From contig LR746277.1 of assembly GCA_902729315.2 (NCBI GenBank), positions 3,229,001-3,293,000 of the forward strand: a stretch of DNA of 64,000 nt, in the 5' to 3' direction. Below are positions 24,301 to 36,900 of this stretch, in pieces (positions within the stretch are counted from its first letter, which is position 1; every line of letters starts with the position of its first letter). The notes below the pieces were generated by a model that had not been told where the DNA came from, did no database searches, and saw only the letters and a program-made list of their open reading frames with translations. Made by a program: the position numbers and the translations under genes. The DNA is from Spirodela intermedia (lineage: Eukaryota; Streptophyta; Magnoliopsida; Alismatales; Araceae).

Positions 24301-27300
24301 TTCAAGATGTTCTGCCCACTTTGGTGAGCATTCTAGTTAGGTGCTTGCATGTATCGCTTAGGCAGCTTTGACCTTTCTTTCGTGCTTACCCTGGTGGGCC
24401 ACGGCCTGCCTTTTCTGGTTCTTTGCATCGTTATGCCATTTGCTGCCTTTTGAAATTGCTTGCATGTGAATAGCCAAGAATGGACAGCTCTTTCTTCCTT
24501 GTCAAATATTTGATGATCACTTTACTCGTTTGATCATTTTATCTATTCAAAACTAGGCTTCTCGTAAGACCTTGCGTTGCTGTATAAAGAGTCGTGCAAT
24601 GGATTTTTGCCTTAGTTGCCTGGAATTATGGATACGAGAATTAGCCTCGTTTGAGTGGTTGCTTGGTTCGCTTCCATATTGACTATATGATGGCAGTAAA
24701 ATAGTGGGCAATTAGTCAGCCTCGTTTCCATTGTCAACTAGTTCTGTTTATCTTTTCTTGTTTGTATTCGTCATTTGCAAAGGATCTCACCGACTAATGG
24801 ACTTAAAGAAAGCCATTTGCTTACTTACTGAACGGGCACATGGCTGAATCAGAGTCCAAGATTGTTCTTTAGAACTTGCCGAAACCAGCTGGAAGCAGAC
24901 CATAACTGATCTGAAACTGTCTAGCTCCTCAGCTTCTGTATGTGTTGTGTTGTACACTAGTAAGCACGAGTGGCGATTTTTTATGGGCGTAATTGGATCT
25001 TGTACAAATTTTGGATTACGAAATTGTGTTACAATGAGTCGCTAATTTGGTTTTTCCAGAATTTTTGCATGCAGATCGTGGTTGAAATGATCCAGACTAT
25101 CTTCCGTGCAAACCAGTTATTCAGTTCTTCAAAATCCAGAGATTCATGTCTGTTAAAGAGCCTTGGAATCCAACTCTAATAAGGCACATATCTCCCATAA
25201 TGATGGGATGATAGAAAACTTACTAGCATGTGTGAAAAGCACAAAACATAACGATATTGGTACTTCTAGAATGAGATGTAATACAAAGATCCCAATGTGA
25301 TCTTATAATTTCTATCTTATGGTGAATATTTCTTGTAGTTATACTGTAGGTACGGTTACAGTTAGTGCCAATATACGTTTTCATTGCTAGAAACTTACTA
25401 GAGCAGCCCATGGATCGGTGTCTCTACTTCAATCGTCATGATACTTCAAAACTCAATGGTTGTTGAACCATGAATTTTGAACCTTCGAAGGCAGAAATCT
25501 CAGCTCTAGCTTCTTTACCAGCTGATCGTTCCTTTTCTTGCTGGGAATTTGTTATTTTAGATCTTCATATTTCCACTTTCCAAAGCCTTTCTTTCAGGAG
25601 TTATCTTATTGTAAAGTTCCATTATTTTGTGGAGTTCCTGACATCAGTCAGGGAAATGAGGAGAACTTGTCAGATCTTTTGGAGCCTTTTTGAATTTCTA
25701 TGCTTGATTGATGGGTTAAAGCTTATGATAATGATCGTGCACGTATTACTTAAACCAAGGAATTAACTGTAGATATTGGATATCATGTGTATTTATTTTC
25801 CCTTGGTTTTTCCCTTCTTTGTGCCATTTTCAGCGCAGACCATTTGTATTATCAGAATGCATCAATGGTTGATGATAGAAACCAGTTCTTAATTAAAATT
25901 TACAATAATAATGATTGTTTGCTATGAAAGGAAAATTGAGTCCGGAAGATTACTTTATAGACTTAAATTTGATAGATATCAATAGCTAAAATGGACCTAA
26001 TTATGAGATGTGAGAGAAAATCGGTGTGCTATTTATGAGATGTCATTTATACCATGATTGTCAGTCATTACTGGGCTTTAAATGTGTCACTTATGCTTGT
26101 CTTTTCTGTTTATGGCCAGGCTCACGGATGATGGCTGGAACAACTTTGAGGATATTGTAGATGCATACTTGGCATATTTACAAGTAGGTCATATCCCTTA
26201 AGAACTTAATATTCATTATCTTTTTGAAGTCATCCTTAAATGTAGGAGGATCGTACCTTGATGCTTCTCACACTGGTTGATCCTTCACTATTTCATCTTG
26301 CCAGTGCAGTTAGATTTTTTTTTTCCTCCGAATGCATGGATACGTTGTGAGAACCAGATGTGGCTATCAAATTCGCTGAAAAAGTGTCTTAAACGCCGCA
26401 TAAAAAAGAATGGAGAAACAGAAGGACAGTATAAGGACGTCAGGCTGTCGTCTGGTGTCATGTAATACTTATGAAAGTGTCTAGGCTCTCCATTGTTTTA
26501 CCTTCATCGGTTTTCTTAGCTGGGTTTTACAGATTTCCATTTTCAGGCATTATGTCTCGTTTAAATATCTTTCTGTGACGACTGGGGAAAATTTTATGCT
26601 GTGTTATCCAAATGAAGATTTCAATTACATTGTTTTAGCCAATATAAAAGTAAAAATAGTCTTTCAATGTTTTCTTTTAGTGGAATTCCAATATCTTAAA
26701 TGCACTCATGATAAATATGCAAGTGAGTGATTCTAAGAGAAAAACGGTAGTCTGTATGTTTAATTTCGTATTAATGAAAAAAAGGAACATTTTCTTTGGT
26801 TCCCTTCTTACAATGACCCAACCTTGTCAAGCCCACACTCCACTGCTTGCAGTCTATCGTCACCTGTTGCCATTCACTGCCTCTCCAGCACTTCTTAATA
26901 TCCTTGCCATTTATACATCCTCCCATCAATGCTAGTATCAATCAGTTGCTATCTCCACAACTGCTACTGTCTGTCATCACCCCACAAACTCAACTTTTAA
27001 TTGTTATTTCGCTCAAGAAGGGTTCCAAAAGATGTTGATTGTAAATAAGAGGATGATTTACGGAGAAAAACAAATATGAATTCGCTTCTACTGCATAAGA
27101 ATTATATAGGAACCTATATAGTCTTGGATTATCTTTTGAAAAACCATAACTAGATTTCTTTGGAGTAATGCAAGAGAATATGGGATTAAGCCCTCAGTGC
27201 TATCAAACTCTCCCCTTGAGTCAAGCATTAACATGCTCTTTCTTGAAAGAAGAGTTGGTTTATTGAATTTTTGGATTTGGCTTGTCTTGTAATTCCTTTG

Positions 27301-29615
27301 AGGGACATCCACAACTTGTGCATATCCGACCGAATGGAGGTCGAATTTACTGTAGTTTTGGACTAATTTAGAGAATTTATGATTTTTTTATGAAATAGAA
27401 AGGTGGGCGATATGGCCTAAAGTATGTTATTAGTCCGATCAAAAGAAGGAAAATACGTATTAGTCTCTTGGCTCTCATACTGAAAGGTTAACAGAGTTGA
27501 TGTGGGGGAATTCAAATGTTTTTCACTTAGCTTTAACTGGTGTGGGGCGAAAATACTGAAGTTGGTGAAACAGGACTCTCTGCCTTTTTAAATGAGCGTT
27601 ACAGAAGAGCGAGAATTCTCATATCCCATTTCCCTTTACAAGTGGAATCGGTTGCTATTTTGGTAGTTTCAGAGCTTATGCAAAATCCTCTCACTTAAAT
27701 TTCTTTTTTTTTTCTTGGTTGAACTGGCTGACAAGTTAGATTTATCGGTGAGAAGTGATTGTAGATATTTTCCATATTTTATGTTAATCTATGAAGATGA
27801 TAAACTGGTGATTAGGGTCCCTGTGATAACATAGTCCTAAACAAATACGAGTACCTAAACTATGGAATTTCCGCATACATACGGCAATAAGATGATTTCT
27901 ATCGGCAGTCATTTTGAGCAAGTATGTTCTATTGTATCTCAATTTGTTTTCAGCCTTTATAAAACATGTGCTGCTATTGACGCAAATGAATGATTGCTGT
28001 AGTAAAAAGACAGAATTTGAGTCTGTCTTCCTGAGTTTACTAAGAGTATGTGGCAAAACATTGGCTCAGTGATATTCATAGCTGTAGTTATTCGGACGGA
28101 TGCATTCTTTCTTTTAACTCTGCTACTTTTTGTGGTTATATTTCTTTAGGTGACTGTTGTGAACCCTGCGATGGAGTCTGCCTTAGATATTCTGAAAAAG
28201 TTTGTTGATGATGTGCGCAATGGAAAGGTCCCAGACAGGCGATTGCATTTTGGTGCTCCTTGGAGGCATCCACCTCGTTCAAACGACCCCTCCAAATCTT
28301 TGCTGTGGGCAAAAATTAATCTCATGGATTTTGTTCAGTCTCTAGTCAATGCTCAGTTTGGAGTAATGCTCTGCTACCATTTCTTGTCTGCCATATTATC
28401 AAATTATATTTCAGCTATCCATTTATCCACACTAAAACTCAGCTGTCATTATAAGTATGGGATTTCATTTATATTTGCATGTATTGAAATTATTCCTTGG
28501 TAGCCTTTTTGCTTTTTTGAACTGAAATGTGAGTGCATACAAGGTTGAGAAATCCTTGGTTTGTGTTCGGCATCATGGGCATCTGAACATGGCATTCATC
28601 TTTCTCTCATACATGGTTAGGTATCAAATGCAATAATTGTGTCTGATTTAAAATAATATGCTGGAAAGAGTCTCTAGCAGACGACAATGCCATTTTTACG
28701 GGGTCATGGCAAACATTAAGTGCACATGTAGACAAATATTGCCCTTATTAGATTAGTATTTTTCTGTTCTATGATTTGAAAGGCCTCTTCATTGGATATC
28801 TTAAGTTGTTTCTACATAGCTTGTGGATCTACACAGTATGCTATCAGTTATCATACGTTGATTTTTATGCCAGTTATCAGAACAGAAGAAATGCAACGTC
28901 CATCGGATACAATTGTGTACTTTGATACTCGAAAATAGCATAAGCAATAGTTTCCATGTGAAAAATAAAGGCGGAGATTAGTGATGGTTATTTAAGGCAA
29001 ATTTATCCTAGATAGGCCATAATACATTTCATTGGTGCTTTATAATTTGAAATCTATTTTCACTAGAGATGGTGCTTTATACATTTCATGTGCAACAAGC
29101 GTGGATCAGATACAATAATTTTCTCTGATTTACAATAACATCAACTTTCCTATCTAGGTGAATTATCTAGCTGACTATAGCCTCGAGATACTGGACGATC
29201 CATCTGCAGTTGCCATGCTAGAGGTATTTGGAATTGTCTATAAATCATGCATCATGGACTCTGTCACCTACACTTTTGCCTTCTCAACCATGAAAAATGA
29301 ATCACTTTGAAATGGGTTGTCTGGTCAGGTTGGTTTATTATATGCACAACGAGATCCATCATTCATCCGCCCCATTAGTCGAGGCATTCAGAGGTGCCTG
29401 GTCCGATGGTGAGCTACTCGACGCTCTAGTAATCACAGTTTGAACTTGACTTGTTCCCTTTTCCCATACGACTATGAGCTAATTGCGTTGCACACTGCAG
29501 GCTTGTTCAGGAGCAACTTCAGATGGGTTTCTCTGAGCGTATGATATTTAAGTGGCACAGGTTTATACGGGGTCGGAGCTACAGACATTTGTTGAAAGAA
29601 GTTGGCTATAAATAG
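21364..29615 (+). CDS. plant P-loop NTPase (STAND/archaeal-ATPase-like), function unknown
   Basis: Eleven exons: 21364-21523, 21615-22243, 22811-22971, 23706-23766, 23922-23987, 24108-24193, 26120-26183, 28150-28362, 29158-29223, 29329-29408 and 29501-29615. All have GT-AG borders and continuous frame, giving 566 residues. A Walker A motif GPRGVGKTS lies at 41-49. A hydrophobic strand followed by acid, PIILVTSD (309-316), could be Walker B or sensor 1. [13 protein letters not shown] follows in the region where archaeal-type ATPases have a Gly-x-Pro winged-helix entry. The C-terminal half looks helical and basic at the end ([12 protein letters not shown]). No signal peptide or membrane segment is seen. 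I think this is a conserved single-copy plant NTPase of the STAND-like group, but I know no assigned role. AAA+ is an alternative. The exon structure itself is well supported. Confidence 0.75.
22605..22620. repeat. (TG)n microsatellite in an NTPase intron
   Basis: A short TG run inside intron 2 of the P-loop NTPase gene. Confidence 0.8.
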
Positions 29616-31044
29616 ACTACTGAGGTACGTGATTCTTGCCACTACCTTAGTCTTTCCTCGTTTTCAAACAAAGTCATAGATCCATGATTCCATTTCATTA
29701 GCCTGAGCTTATTAATTTCCAGTTGGAAGCATCATCCTCAGCCTCAGCTTCATTTGCGCCACCGCTATTGAAAGTTAACTTACAAAATATGTTCACTTTT
29801 CAGATATAGCAAGAGTTACATCTGTCCTTGGCTGGCTAATCTGGTCCGACTTAGACGAGCTGAGGTTCTTTGACTTGGCTTTTCAAGTGACTGGCCTCTA
29901 TAAAGAGTCAAGAGTCGGTTAGTCCGAGTCAAAGGGTGCGGCGGATGTTGCGATGCCTGATACATTCCCTGTGGCCAAGAGCGGTTGACGACCCTTGTGA
30001 TGGAAGCTATAGAAGGCGGGATAGAGGATTTCTATCACAGAAGAGGCTGAGGTGGTTACGAATATTTCATTGACCTTTGGCCTCCCAAGATTTGGATAAT
30101 GTTCAGCGGCTCTATCGGTGGTGCCGTGTTGGAACTCCTTCACATGGATTTCGGAAAGCATCTGCCCCAGGATGATATTATTTGCTTATTTCCCGAGTAT
30201 GAGGAAGTCTCCGCAAGATATTTAAGAAAAGGTTGGAGGATCCTGGCGAGGGAAGTGAGTGGTAAAATCTCAAAGTACCCCAAAGCTGTCGTCAATTTCT
30301 TCTCATCTTTTGTCTCGTTTATTTGAATTATATCCCAGTTTTTTATTTTTTAAAATTTTATTAGCCACCTTTGGGCAGCAACCCATAGCTTTCAAATAAT
30401 TTCCTCATTTAGGCATATCCCAGTTCGCTTTTTTATTTCATTAAAGGGAAGAAGTATGAACAATCTTTCCCCATTCCCCATCATCCCGCGGTGCTGATTG
30501 CTGGGTTCTGAAGGATATAAGTCCTAAAGAGTCGCATGTATGGACTCGTATGGGTCAACGGCTGATTGAATTGAATTGAATGAAACTAAGGTAGAAGCAA
30601 GTATCAAGAATTTTATTAGAACGTGTAATAATCACTTTAAGTTTGAGCTAATATTTTGATGTTCTTCGCTTTATTTTCACATAGTCATTGCAGAAAAATG
30701 ATCCCATAAATAGAGGAAATGGAACAAAAAAGTAGATAAAATCCATGGCAATATTAAAACATGTTGTTTGCGGATAATTATTTGATGATGTAAAACTCTC
30801 CATCATCTAGATAATTAGAAGTCGCTTCTTGATTCGATCTCTATAACATGGCACCGCAAAAAACTTAGAAAATTTAGAGATGCCAGCAATGGAAAAGCCA
30901 CTTCAGGCCCCAACCGTTTATCTGATTCTTTTCTATTGCACGCCAAGAAGGAATGCCTGCCTATTTACATGACAGAGGCTTTGTTCAGTCGTTAGAGGGA
31001 AGATCTATTCGCTTCCCGATCATATTCTTGTAATGGCCTCCTGA
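29616..31044. other. convergent spacer between NTPase and PPR genes
   Basis: This holds the 3' end of the plus-strand NTPase transcript and the tail of the minus-strand PPR locus. Overlapping frames at 30099-30326 (plus) and 29919-30161 (minus) are antisense to each other and match nothing I know. No RNA gene is seen. Confidence 0.45.
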
Positions 31045-31249
31045 TCACTTCTGATCACTGTAAAATGTGACGAACTGAAGACCCACTGGAGCCCATTCAT
31101 CAGGCAGCTTCCCCATGTCGAAGAAACAGCTATTGGCGGAATGTTTCAGTGGAATCAGTGGAGAACCCAGAAATCCAAAGGGTTCCAGTGTTATGCCCTG
31201 TGACAAAACCATTGCTTCTCGGATGTTTCTAATGTTGTTCAGGCTACTA

Positions 31250-31398
31250 GTAATCTCTACAAGAGGAAGATCCTCCAGAAAAATGGTGAAAAATGCCAGA
31301 ATATCACATGCAAAAGACTTGCAAACATCCTTGATAATTCGGATGACTGGACCAGTAGATTGGAGGATAGCGAATGCAACAGGAAGCTTCTGACTGTC
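31250..31398 (-). pseudogene. relict DYW deaminase-like domain downstream of the PPR stop
   Basis: Directly after the PPR stop codon (31422-31424), in a shifted frame, the minus strand reads DSQKLPVAFAIL...GPVIRIIKDV...FACDI...LEDLPLVEI. This parallels the start of PLS-class DYW domains, which have an HSEKLAVAFGLL segment, then a PGTPIRIxKNLRVCxDCH segment, then an IxxREIVVRD segment. The essential zinc and active-site pattern (HSE, CxxCH, the DYW end) is broken. The frame stays open to 31045 without restoring the rest. I infer that an ancestral DYW extension was cut off by a stop plus a frameshift. Confidence 0.55.
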
Positions 31399-31421
31399 AC
31401 ATGAAAGACAGGGTAAATCTC

Positions 31422-33404
31422 CTATTCTTCTTCATTTCCATCCAGTAAGACTTCTTCTGTGGCTGGTGAACACCCTTCAGGTGTCGATTTCCAGACCGTT
31501 TGATCCAACAAGTCATATATCTCGGACGTCTTTTGATGCGACCGATCTCCCGAGACAAATTCATATATATTCCCATCCAACTCAAGTGAACTAGACCCTG
31601 GTACCTTTTTGATGCCACTCCTCCTCAGCAGCCTTCTGATCTGAGAAGCTTCAGCCCATCTGCCAGCAGCAGCATAGATATTTGAAAGTAGCACATGACA
31701 GCCAGCTTCCTGAGAGTTGAGTTCAAGAAAGTCAACTGTTAGTCTTTCTGCAACTGGAACGTTTCTGTGGATCCTGCATGCGCCCAGTAGAGCTCCCAAG
31801 ATCATCACATCTGGCTTCATGGGCATGCTTCTGATGGCCTCCTCTGCCTCCTCCAGCATGCCGGCTCTCCCAAGAAGGTCCACCAGGCATCCATAGTGCT
31901 TCATCTGAGGCTCGATTCCATGAGCGTAAGACATCATTGCAAAGTACTGACGTCCCTGATCAACCAGTCCCCCATGAGCACATGCCATTAATACCCCGAG
32001 GAAGGTTATGTCATTGGGCTTCGCTCCTGAATGTTGCATCTCCTCAAACAAGTCAACGGACTCACTAGCTAAGCCATTAATTGCTAGTCCTGAGATCATC
32101 GCATTCCACGTCGAAACGTTTCTGTGACGCAAGTTTCTGAAAACTTTGACCGCTGAATCGACACACCCACATTTGGCATACATATCAACTAATGATGCTC
32201 CGAGATTATCATCACTGTCTAGCCTCATCTTGTTCCTGTCAATATACGCATGGATCCACTTCCCCTGTTCCAGTGCAGCAAGATGAGCACACGAAGAAAG
32301 CAAACTCACCATAGTCACCTCATTGGGCCTCACATTCCTGCTCAGCTGCATCTGGTTGAACAGCTCCAGGGCCTCCCTATAATGGTTGCTCTGTACATAA
32401 CCTGAGATCATCGAACTCCAAGAGACGACGTCTCGCTCCGGCATTTCATCAAACAATGCCCTCGCAGAGCTCATCTTCCCGTTGAGCGCATATCCCGATA
32501 TCATGGCATTCCAGGACACAATGTTCCTCTCCGGCATATCATCGAAGAACTTGCGGGCCAACGGCAACAGCCCCTGCTTAGAAAAACCAGTTATCATCGA
32601 ATTCCAGGTAACTGCATTCCTTCCGACCGATGCGGGCATACGGTCGAACAATGACTGCGCCACATCCAGCTCCCCAGATCCGGCATACCCACCAATCATG
32701 GCACTCCAAGAAACCTCATTTCTGGCAGGCATTCTGTCGAACAGGTGCCGGGCGCTCGTCGTGAGCCCGGCTTTCACGTATCCATCGATGATCGTGTTCC
32801 ACGAGACGACATCCAGCATTGGGGGACTCGTATCGAATAGTTTCTGTGCAGAGCCCATGTCCCCATATTCCGAGTACATTTTGAGCAGAGTGTTCACCAC
32901 ATAGACATCGGCATCGTGCCCGCGTCTCAGGGCCTGGCAGTGGGTCAGCTCGCCTTCTCGCCAGGAGATCTTGGTGGCGGCGACGGCGAGGAAGGGGAAT
33001 GTGAAGTTATCCGGCAAGGAACCGCTTCGGAGCATCTGGGCGAAGGCGGCGATGGCCTCTGCAGGCCGCCTGCTCCTCGCGCAACCCCTGATGAGCGTGT
33101 TGAAGAGGAAGGCGGCGGAGGAAGGGACCAGGCGGAAGTAGTGGGCGGAGAGGAGGCGGGAGAGGTGCAGGGAGGATGGGCGGTCGGAGAATCGGACAAG
33201 AAAGTCGACGAGGTGGCGGAGGACGGCGGCGCCGCCGACCTGGCCGGTGAGGATGAGCCGCGCCAGGAGAGGGCGCAACTGCTCGACACTCCGGAATACG
33301 CCGAGGAGGTCCCCGAGGGGCTGCGCCAGATGGACGGCGGCGCCACCGTCGGGTTGGGCGGGCGGCGGGTGACGCAGCCCGCGCTGGAGGAGCCACCGCT
33401 GCAT
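31422..33404 (-). CDS. pentatricopeptide repeat protein, PLS class, E/E+ type
   Basis: A single-exon gene for 660 residues. From about residue 90 it has tandem P, L and S repeats with hallmark phrases such as VVSWNTIIDGYVKAG, NEVSWSAMIGGY, NIVSWNAMISGYALNG and VSTWNAMISGLAING. They are followed by the E region (around VMILGALLGACRIHRNV) and an E+ motif with YEFVSGDRSHQ. The protein ends within E+ at EEVLLDGNEEE, where related proteins continue into a DYW domain. The first ~70 residues are Arg/Leu-rich with few acids, as in organelle transit peptides. PLS-class PPR proteins bind organelle transcripts sequence-specifically, and most direct C-to-U editing. This one would need a partner DYW deaminase in trans. 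A (GA)n tract lies in the presumed leader. Dozens of close paralogs exist in plants, so I give no gene name. Confidence 0.9.
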   Translation of the reverse strand: MQRWLLQRGLRHPPPAQPDGGAAVHLAQPLGDLLGVFRSVEQLRPLLARLILTGQVGGAAVLRHLVDFLVRFSDRPSSLHLSRLLSAHYFRLVPSSAAFLFNTLIRGCARSRRPAEAIAAFAQMLRSGSLPDNFTFPFLAVAATKISWREGELTHCQALRRGHDADVYVVNTLLKMYSEYGDMGSAQKLFDTSPPMLDVVSWNTIIDGYVKAGLTTSARHLFDRMPARNEVSWSAMIGGYAGSGELDVAQSLFDRMPASVGRNAVTWNSMITGFSKQGLLPLARKFFDDMPERNIVSWNAMISGYALNGKMSSARALFDEMPERDVVSWSSMISGYVQSNHYREALELFNQMQLSRNVRPNEVTMVSLLSSCAHLAALEQGKWIHAYIDRNKMRLDSDDNLGASLVDMYAKCGCVDSAVKVFRNLRHRNVSTWNAMISGLAINGLASESVDLFEEMQHSGAKPNDITFLGVLMACAHGGLVDQGRQYFAMMSYAHGIEPQMKHYGCLVDLLGRAGMLEEAEEAIRSMPMKPDVMILGALLGACRIHRNVPVAERLTVDFLELNSQEAGCHVLLSNIYAAAGRWAEASQIRRLLRRSGIKKVPGSSSLELDGNIYEFVSGDRSHQKTSEIYDLLDQTVWKSTPEGCSPATEEVLLDGNEEE

Positions 33405-33517
33405 GCGGCTAAAACGGGGGTTGGGTCTTTGTGAGATGTCATATAGGCACCAGGCTTCACTTTAGCTAAACGAGGTCCATCACTGTCAGTAGTTCCATTC
33501 ACGTCGATCAGGAAAGC

Positions 33518-33554
<37 letters not shown>

Positions 33555-33997
33555 AAATTAATGGGTAGTTGACGACCAGAAAGAGGGCAACTACGGGCAA
33601 ATAGCGCCGAGTTGTTCGGCCGGCCCGGAGCAGCGGCCGGCGGCGGACAGCCACCGCCGCCGTGCCGGGGAAGAGAAGAAGAAAAATTAGAAAGAATAGA
33701 CATCTGCGCCCTCCCAACTCCACCCCAGAAAGCAATTCCCTCGCTGAATGATTCTCGCCGACGACAGGCGATGGCCCCCCTTCCGCCCAATCCCAAAACA
33801 GGCTGTCGGACTCACCTCATCAGCCGGGCGCCCTCCACGGCGGCGGCGCCGCCGAGCCCCGTTTCATGCGGCGGAGTACCTGTTTCACCTTCGAGGTAAA
33901 ATTCTCCACCCGTCGGCAGATTCTCCGCAGCGCTCGGAGCGGGGCTTGAAGGAAGAAGCAGAGAGCAGTGACCGTAGAGCAGCAAGCCTTCTTTTCC
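33405..33997. other. PPR 5' leader and EPL1 3' UTR region
   Basis: About 590 bp of GC-rich DNA between two minus-strand genes. It should hold the PPR promoter and leader, including the GA tract at 33521-33550, and the 3' UTR of the Enhancer-of-Polycomb-like gene. The long frames here (for example 32945-33796 minus) are products of GC-rich composition. Confidence 0.5.
33521..33550. repeat. (GA)n microsatellite in the presumed PPR leader
   Basis: A 30-bp GA tract (CT on the transcribed minus strand) 117-146 bp upstream of the PPR start codon. Confidence 0.95.
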
Positions 33998-36900
33998 TCA
34001 CTGATTTCTCTTCCGGTCAAAGATTATGCGGCCTCCTCGTCCAATCCTTCCAAAGAACTGGTACGGCGGCGCAATCGACCCATTTTCGACGGGAGGCCCC
34101 GACGGCGGGACGACGCCCGCCGCGGCCAACTTTTCCGGATCCAGGGGCTTCGTAAACACAAGAACTGGCTGATGGGAATCCTGCATCATTGCAAAAAAGA
34201 AACCAACTTTACGATTAATGCCAGACAGACGAGCCAGCAAGAGAGAGAGAGAGAGAGGGGTGTTCTTCCATACGCTTTTCTGAAGCCATCCACGAGCAAG
34301 GGGTCGTCGTTTCAGCTCCCGCCTCATACGGCCCGCAGGAATCAGTAACCTGGGCGGCTGGGAGGGGAAATTCTGAGCTTTGGACGGCCGACCTCGAGGA
34401 CGCCTGGTCATCATGTCATCCGAATCCATAAACTCGTCTTCGCTCGATCCAAGCTTGCAACGAGGCTGAAACCCGGAGAACGCCATCCCGTCGTCAACCA
34501 GCTGCGCCTCATGCTGGAAACAGATCAATCAAACCGATTATCATGGTTTTTATTCAGGTTCTTACACAAAAACAGTAACATTTGCTAACATTCAGCCCAG
34601 AATTCCTCACGAAAATTACTGATATTACTCAACCAGGAGAGAATAAGTAGAAAATATTAACAAGAATAAGAGATTTTTGCCTGTTCATCGCCTGACAGCA
34701 ATATAAAAAAAAAACCTCGAAGAATTATCTCATTATCAGAGATTATCTCGTGGGTAAGCTAATTATTTTAAAACCTCATGAATCGGAAAAAAAACACAGT
34801 AAGGCATTGATTGGATACCTTGTACTTCATCCGGAATCGCTGAAGGGTGAGCTCGTTTTCCACAGCATCCCGTTTTTTCTCTTCTCTCTGGAGATATATA
34901 GTTGGACAACACATCAGAGGCTGATGGGTCCATGGGCAGGAAACCAATAAGGCTCGAGATGAAAAAAATGTTTCCCTTAGGAACAGACCTTAATCAGGGT
35001 TTCTAACAGCGTTTTGGCCTGTTCCAGGTTGCGCCTGACCTGAAGCACACGTAGAGATCGAACCGGTAAGCTAGATTAGGAGGAAGAAGGAAAGAAGCTG
35101 TAATGCATCACGTGCACAAAATCCTCACCGACAAACAGCAATCTTGAAAAAAGTCAACATATTTGGTCCTCTTTTAAGACATGATATATTAGACAGAATT
35201 CACGAGCCTCGAGCATGATATACCCAGCTCCAACTCATGAGATGTTACAGTTAGTTATTGGTTGACAAGGCCCGAGCACGAGAAAAACTCCACTTTCCCC
35301 GTTAGTCAACGCACGAATATATTTAGATGAAGAAAAAAAAATAAAAATTGCATTCCACATGGTTGGAGGGATGGATTCATTATTGATATTCACAGGGATA
35401 CCAGACCTTCCACATAATTCTCCATTTTCTTCAGATTGCAATGAAAAGAAATATATATTTTCCGAAAAAATCAGAAGTAACTCCAAGATCGTTACCAGGC
35501 GAAGCTTCTCAAAGGACTTGGCATTGTTCTCTCGGCGTTGCATCTAAATGACAACAATAATAAGAAAAGGTCATCAAAATGTACCTGATACAAATAAAGA
35601 AAGGTGCAACTCTAACAAACAGTTTTTGACAAAAAAAAAATAAAAAAAAATATCGTCTGCAGAAAAAGAACCTTCAATAAAAAAAGGAGGTCTCACATAC
35701 CCTTCTTGTGTGAAGTCGGTGAATTTTCTCCCTTGGTCTAAATACATTGTAAGGGTTTGTATCATTAACTGGAGGAGGGGCCTGCAACAGAAAAAAACCA
35801 GATAAATCATTATCCAGCCAGTAGTTTGTCAAACGAAAACGAGGTGAATACCATACATTTGGAGAACACAGAAATGACTGACCAAGTGGGAAGGCGGAAG
35901 ATTATAAGTTAGGACTTTTATGGGTGCAAATGCTAAAATGGGGAGATAATAAGTGGATATGTCTGCATTCAACTAGATTTTATCACGATCTTGTTGTCAT
36001 CACAGAAGAACTTGGAATGTTTTTAAGAAGGAGATCTTCTTCACCTCATATCTTAGACCCCGTGCAATTTGCAACAATTAAGTAACAGATTGACTTGAAG
36101 GCAGATAGTTGGAAGATGTAGCAACTGCTTTCTGTAATTCATGTCGTGAGTAAATGCAATAGTATGTACCTAATTACGATATGTCATTGTTCATGGGTAT
36201 GAAGAAAGAGGCTGGCAGGATGTGGATATTCATGTAGGAAGTCAAACTGGATGAAGTTACCTTGAAAATACTTTAAAAGAGTTATAGATGGTGATCTGCT
36301 CACATAATTTCAAGTATCAGGCAAATGAGAATTCTCTTAAGGACTTTGTGCCCATTGATTGCCATGCAATACAAGGAAAATTTGCTGAGAATTAAATAAT
36401 AGTCTGTAACGGTAGTCCGAGATACATTAAATATGGACAGAGAAGACCCACAAGAACACCTGTCAAGCGACGGTCATTTTTTTCGCGAGGATATCAAAGA
36501 GAAGGAACCAAAGAGACAGGTGGTAAAAGGAGCATAATGTTCCAGGGACTAGGGACAAATGACTTGAGAAAGAACATACGCGCTAAACATTTTTTTCATA
36601 TTTTCCTAATTTCAGTTTTTCTTTTTACCTTATTTGACATGCACATCTTAATTTGTTCTACAATGCAATAAATAGTTACCAATTAATGAAGCCATAAGAG
36701 CAGAATTTCCCAAGTCTTTAGCGATGAAAGAGGGCGATTGAACATCAGAGAAACAGTCAGAAAGCCAGACCAAACCTCTCATTTGTAGACCAAATAACTG
36801 GACTATTAAAGGCATGGTATTTATTCTTGTAGACCTACAGAATTCTTTCCAAGTATGGATCAGGAACAATACATTTAAAAAGTAGGTGCAAGGAGTTATT

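Noticed and set aside
30099-30326. 75-codon plus frame downstream of the NTPase gene
   Set aside because: It has no homology I recognise and no splice link to the NTPase, whose last exon ends in a normal stop at 29615.
32945-33796. 283-codon minus frame overlapping the PPR start
   Set aside because: It is a frame-shifted shadow of the GC-rich 5' end of the PPR gene and includes Leu-Ser repeats coded by the CT tract.
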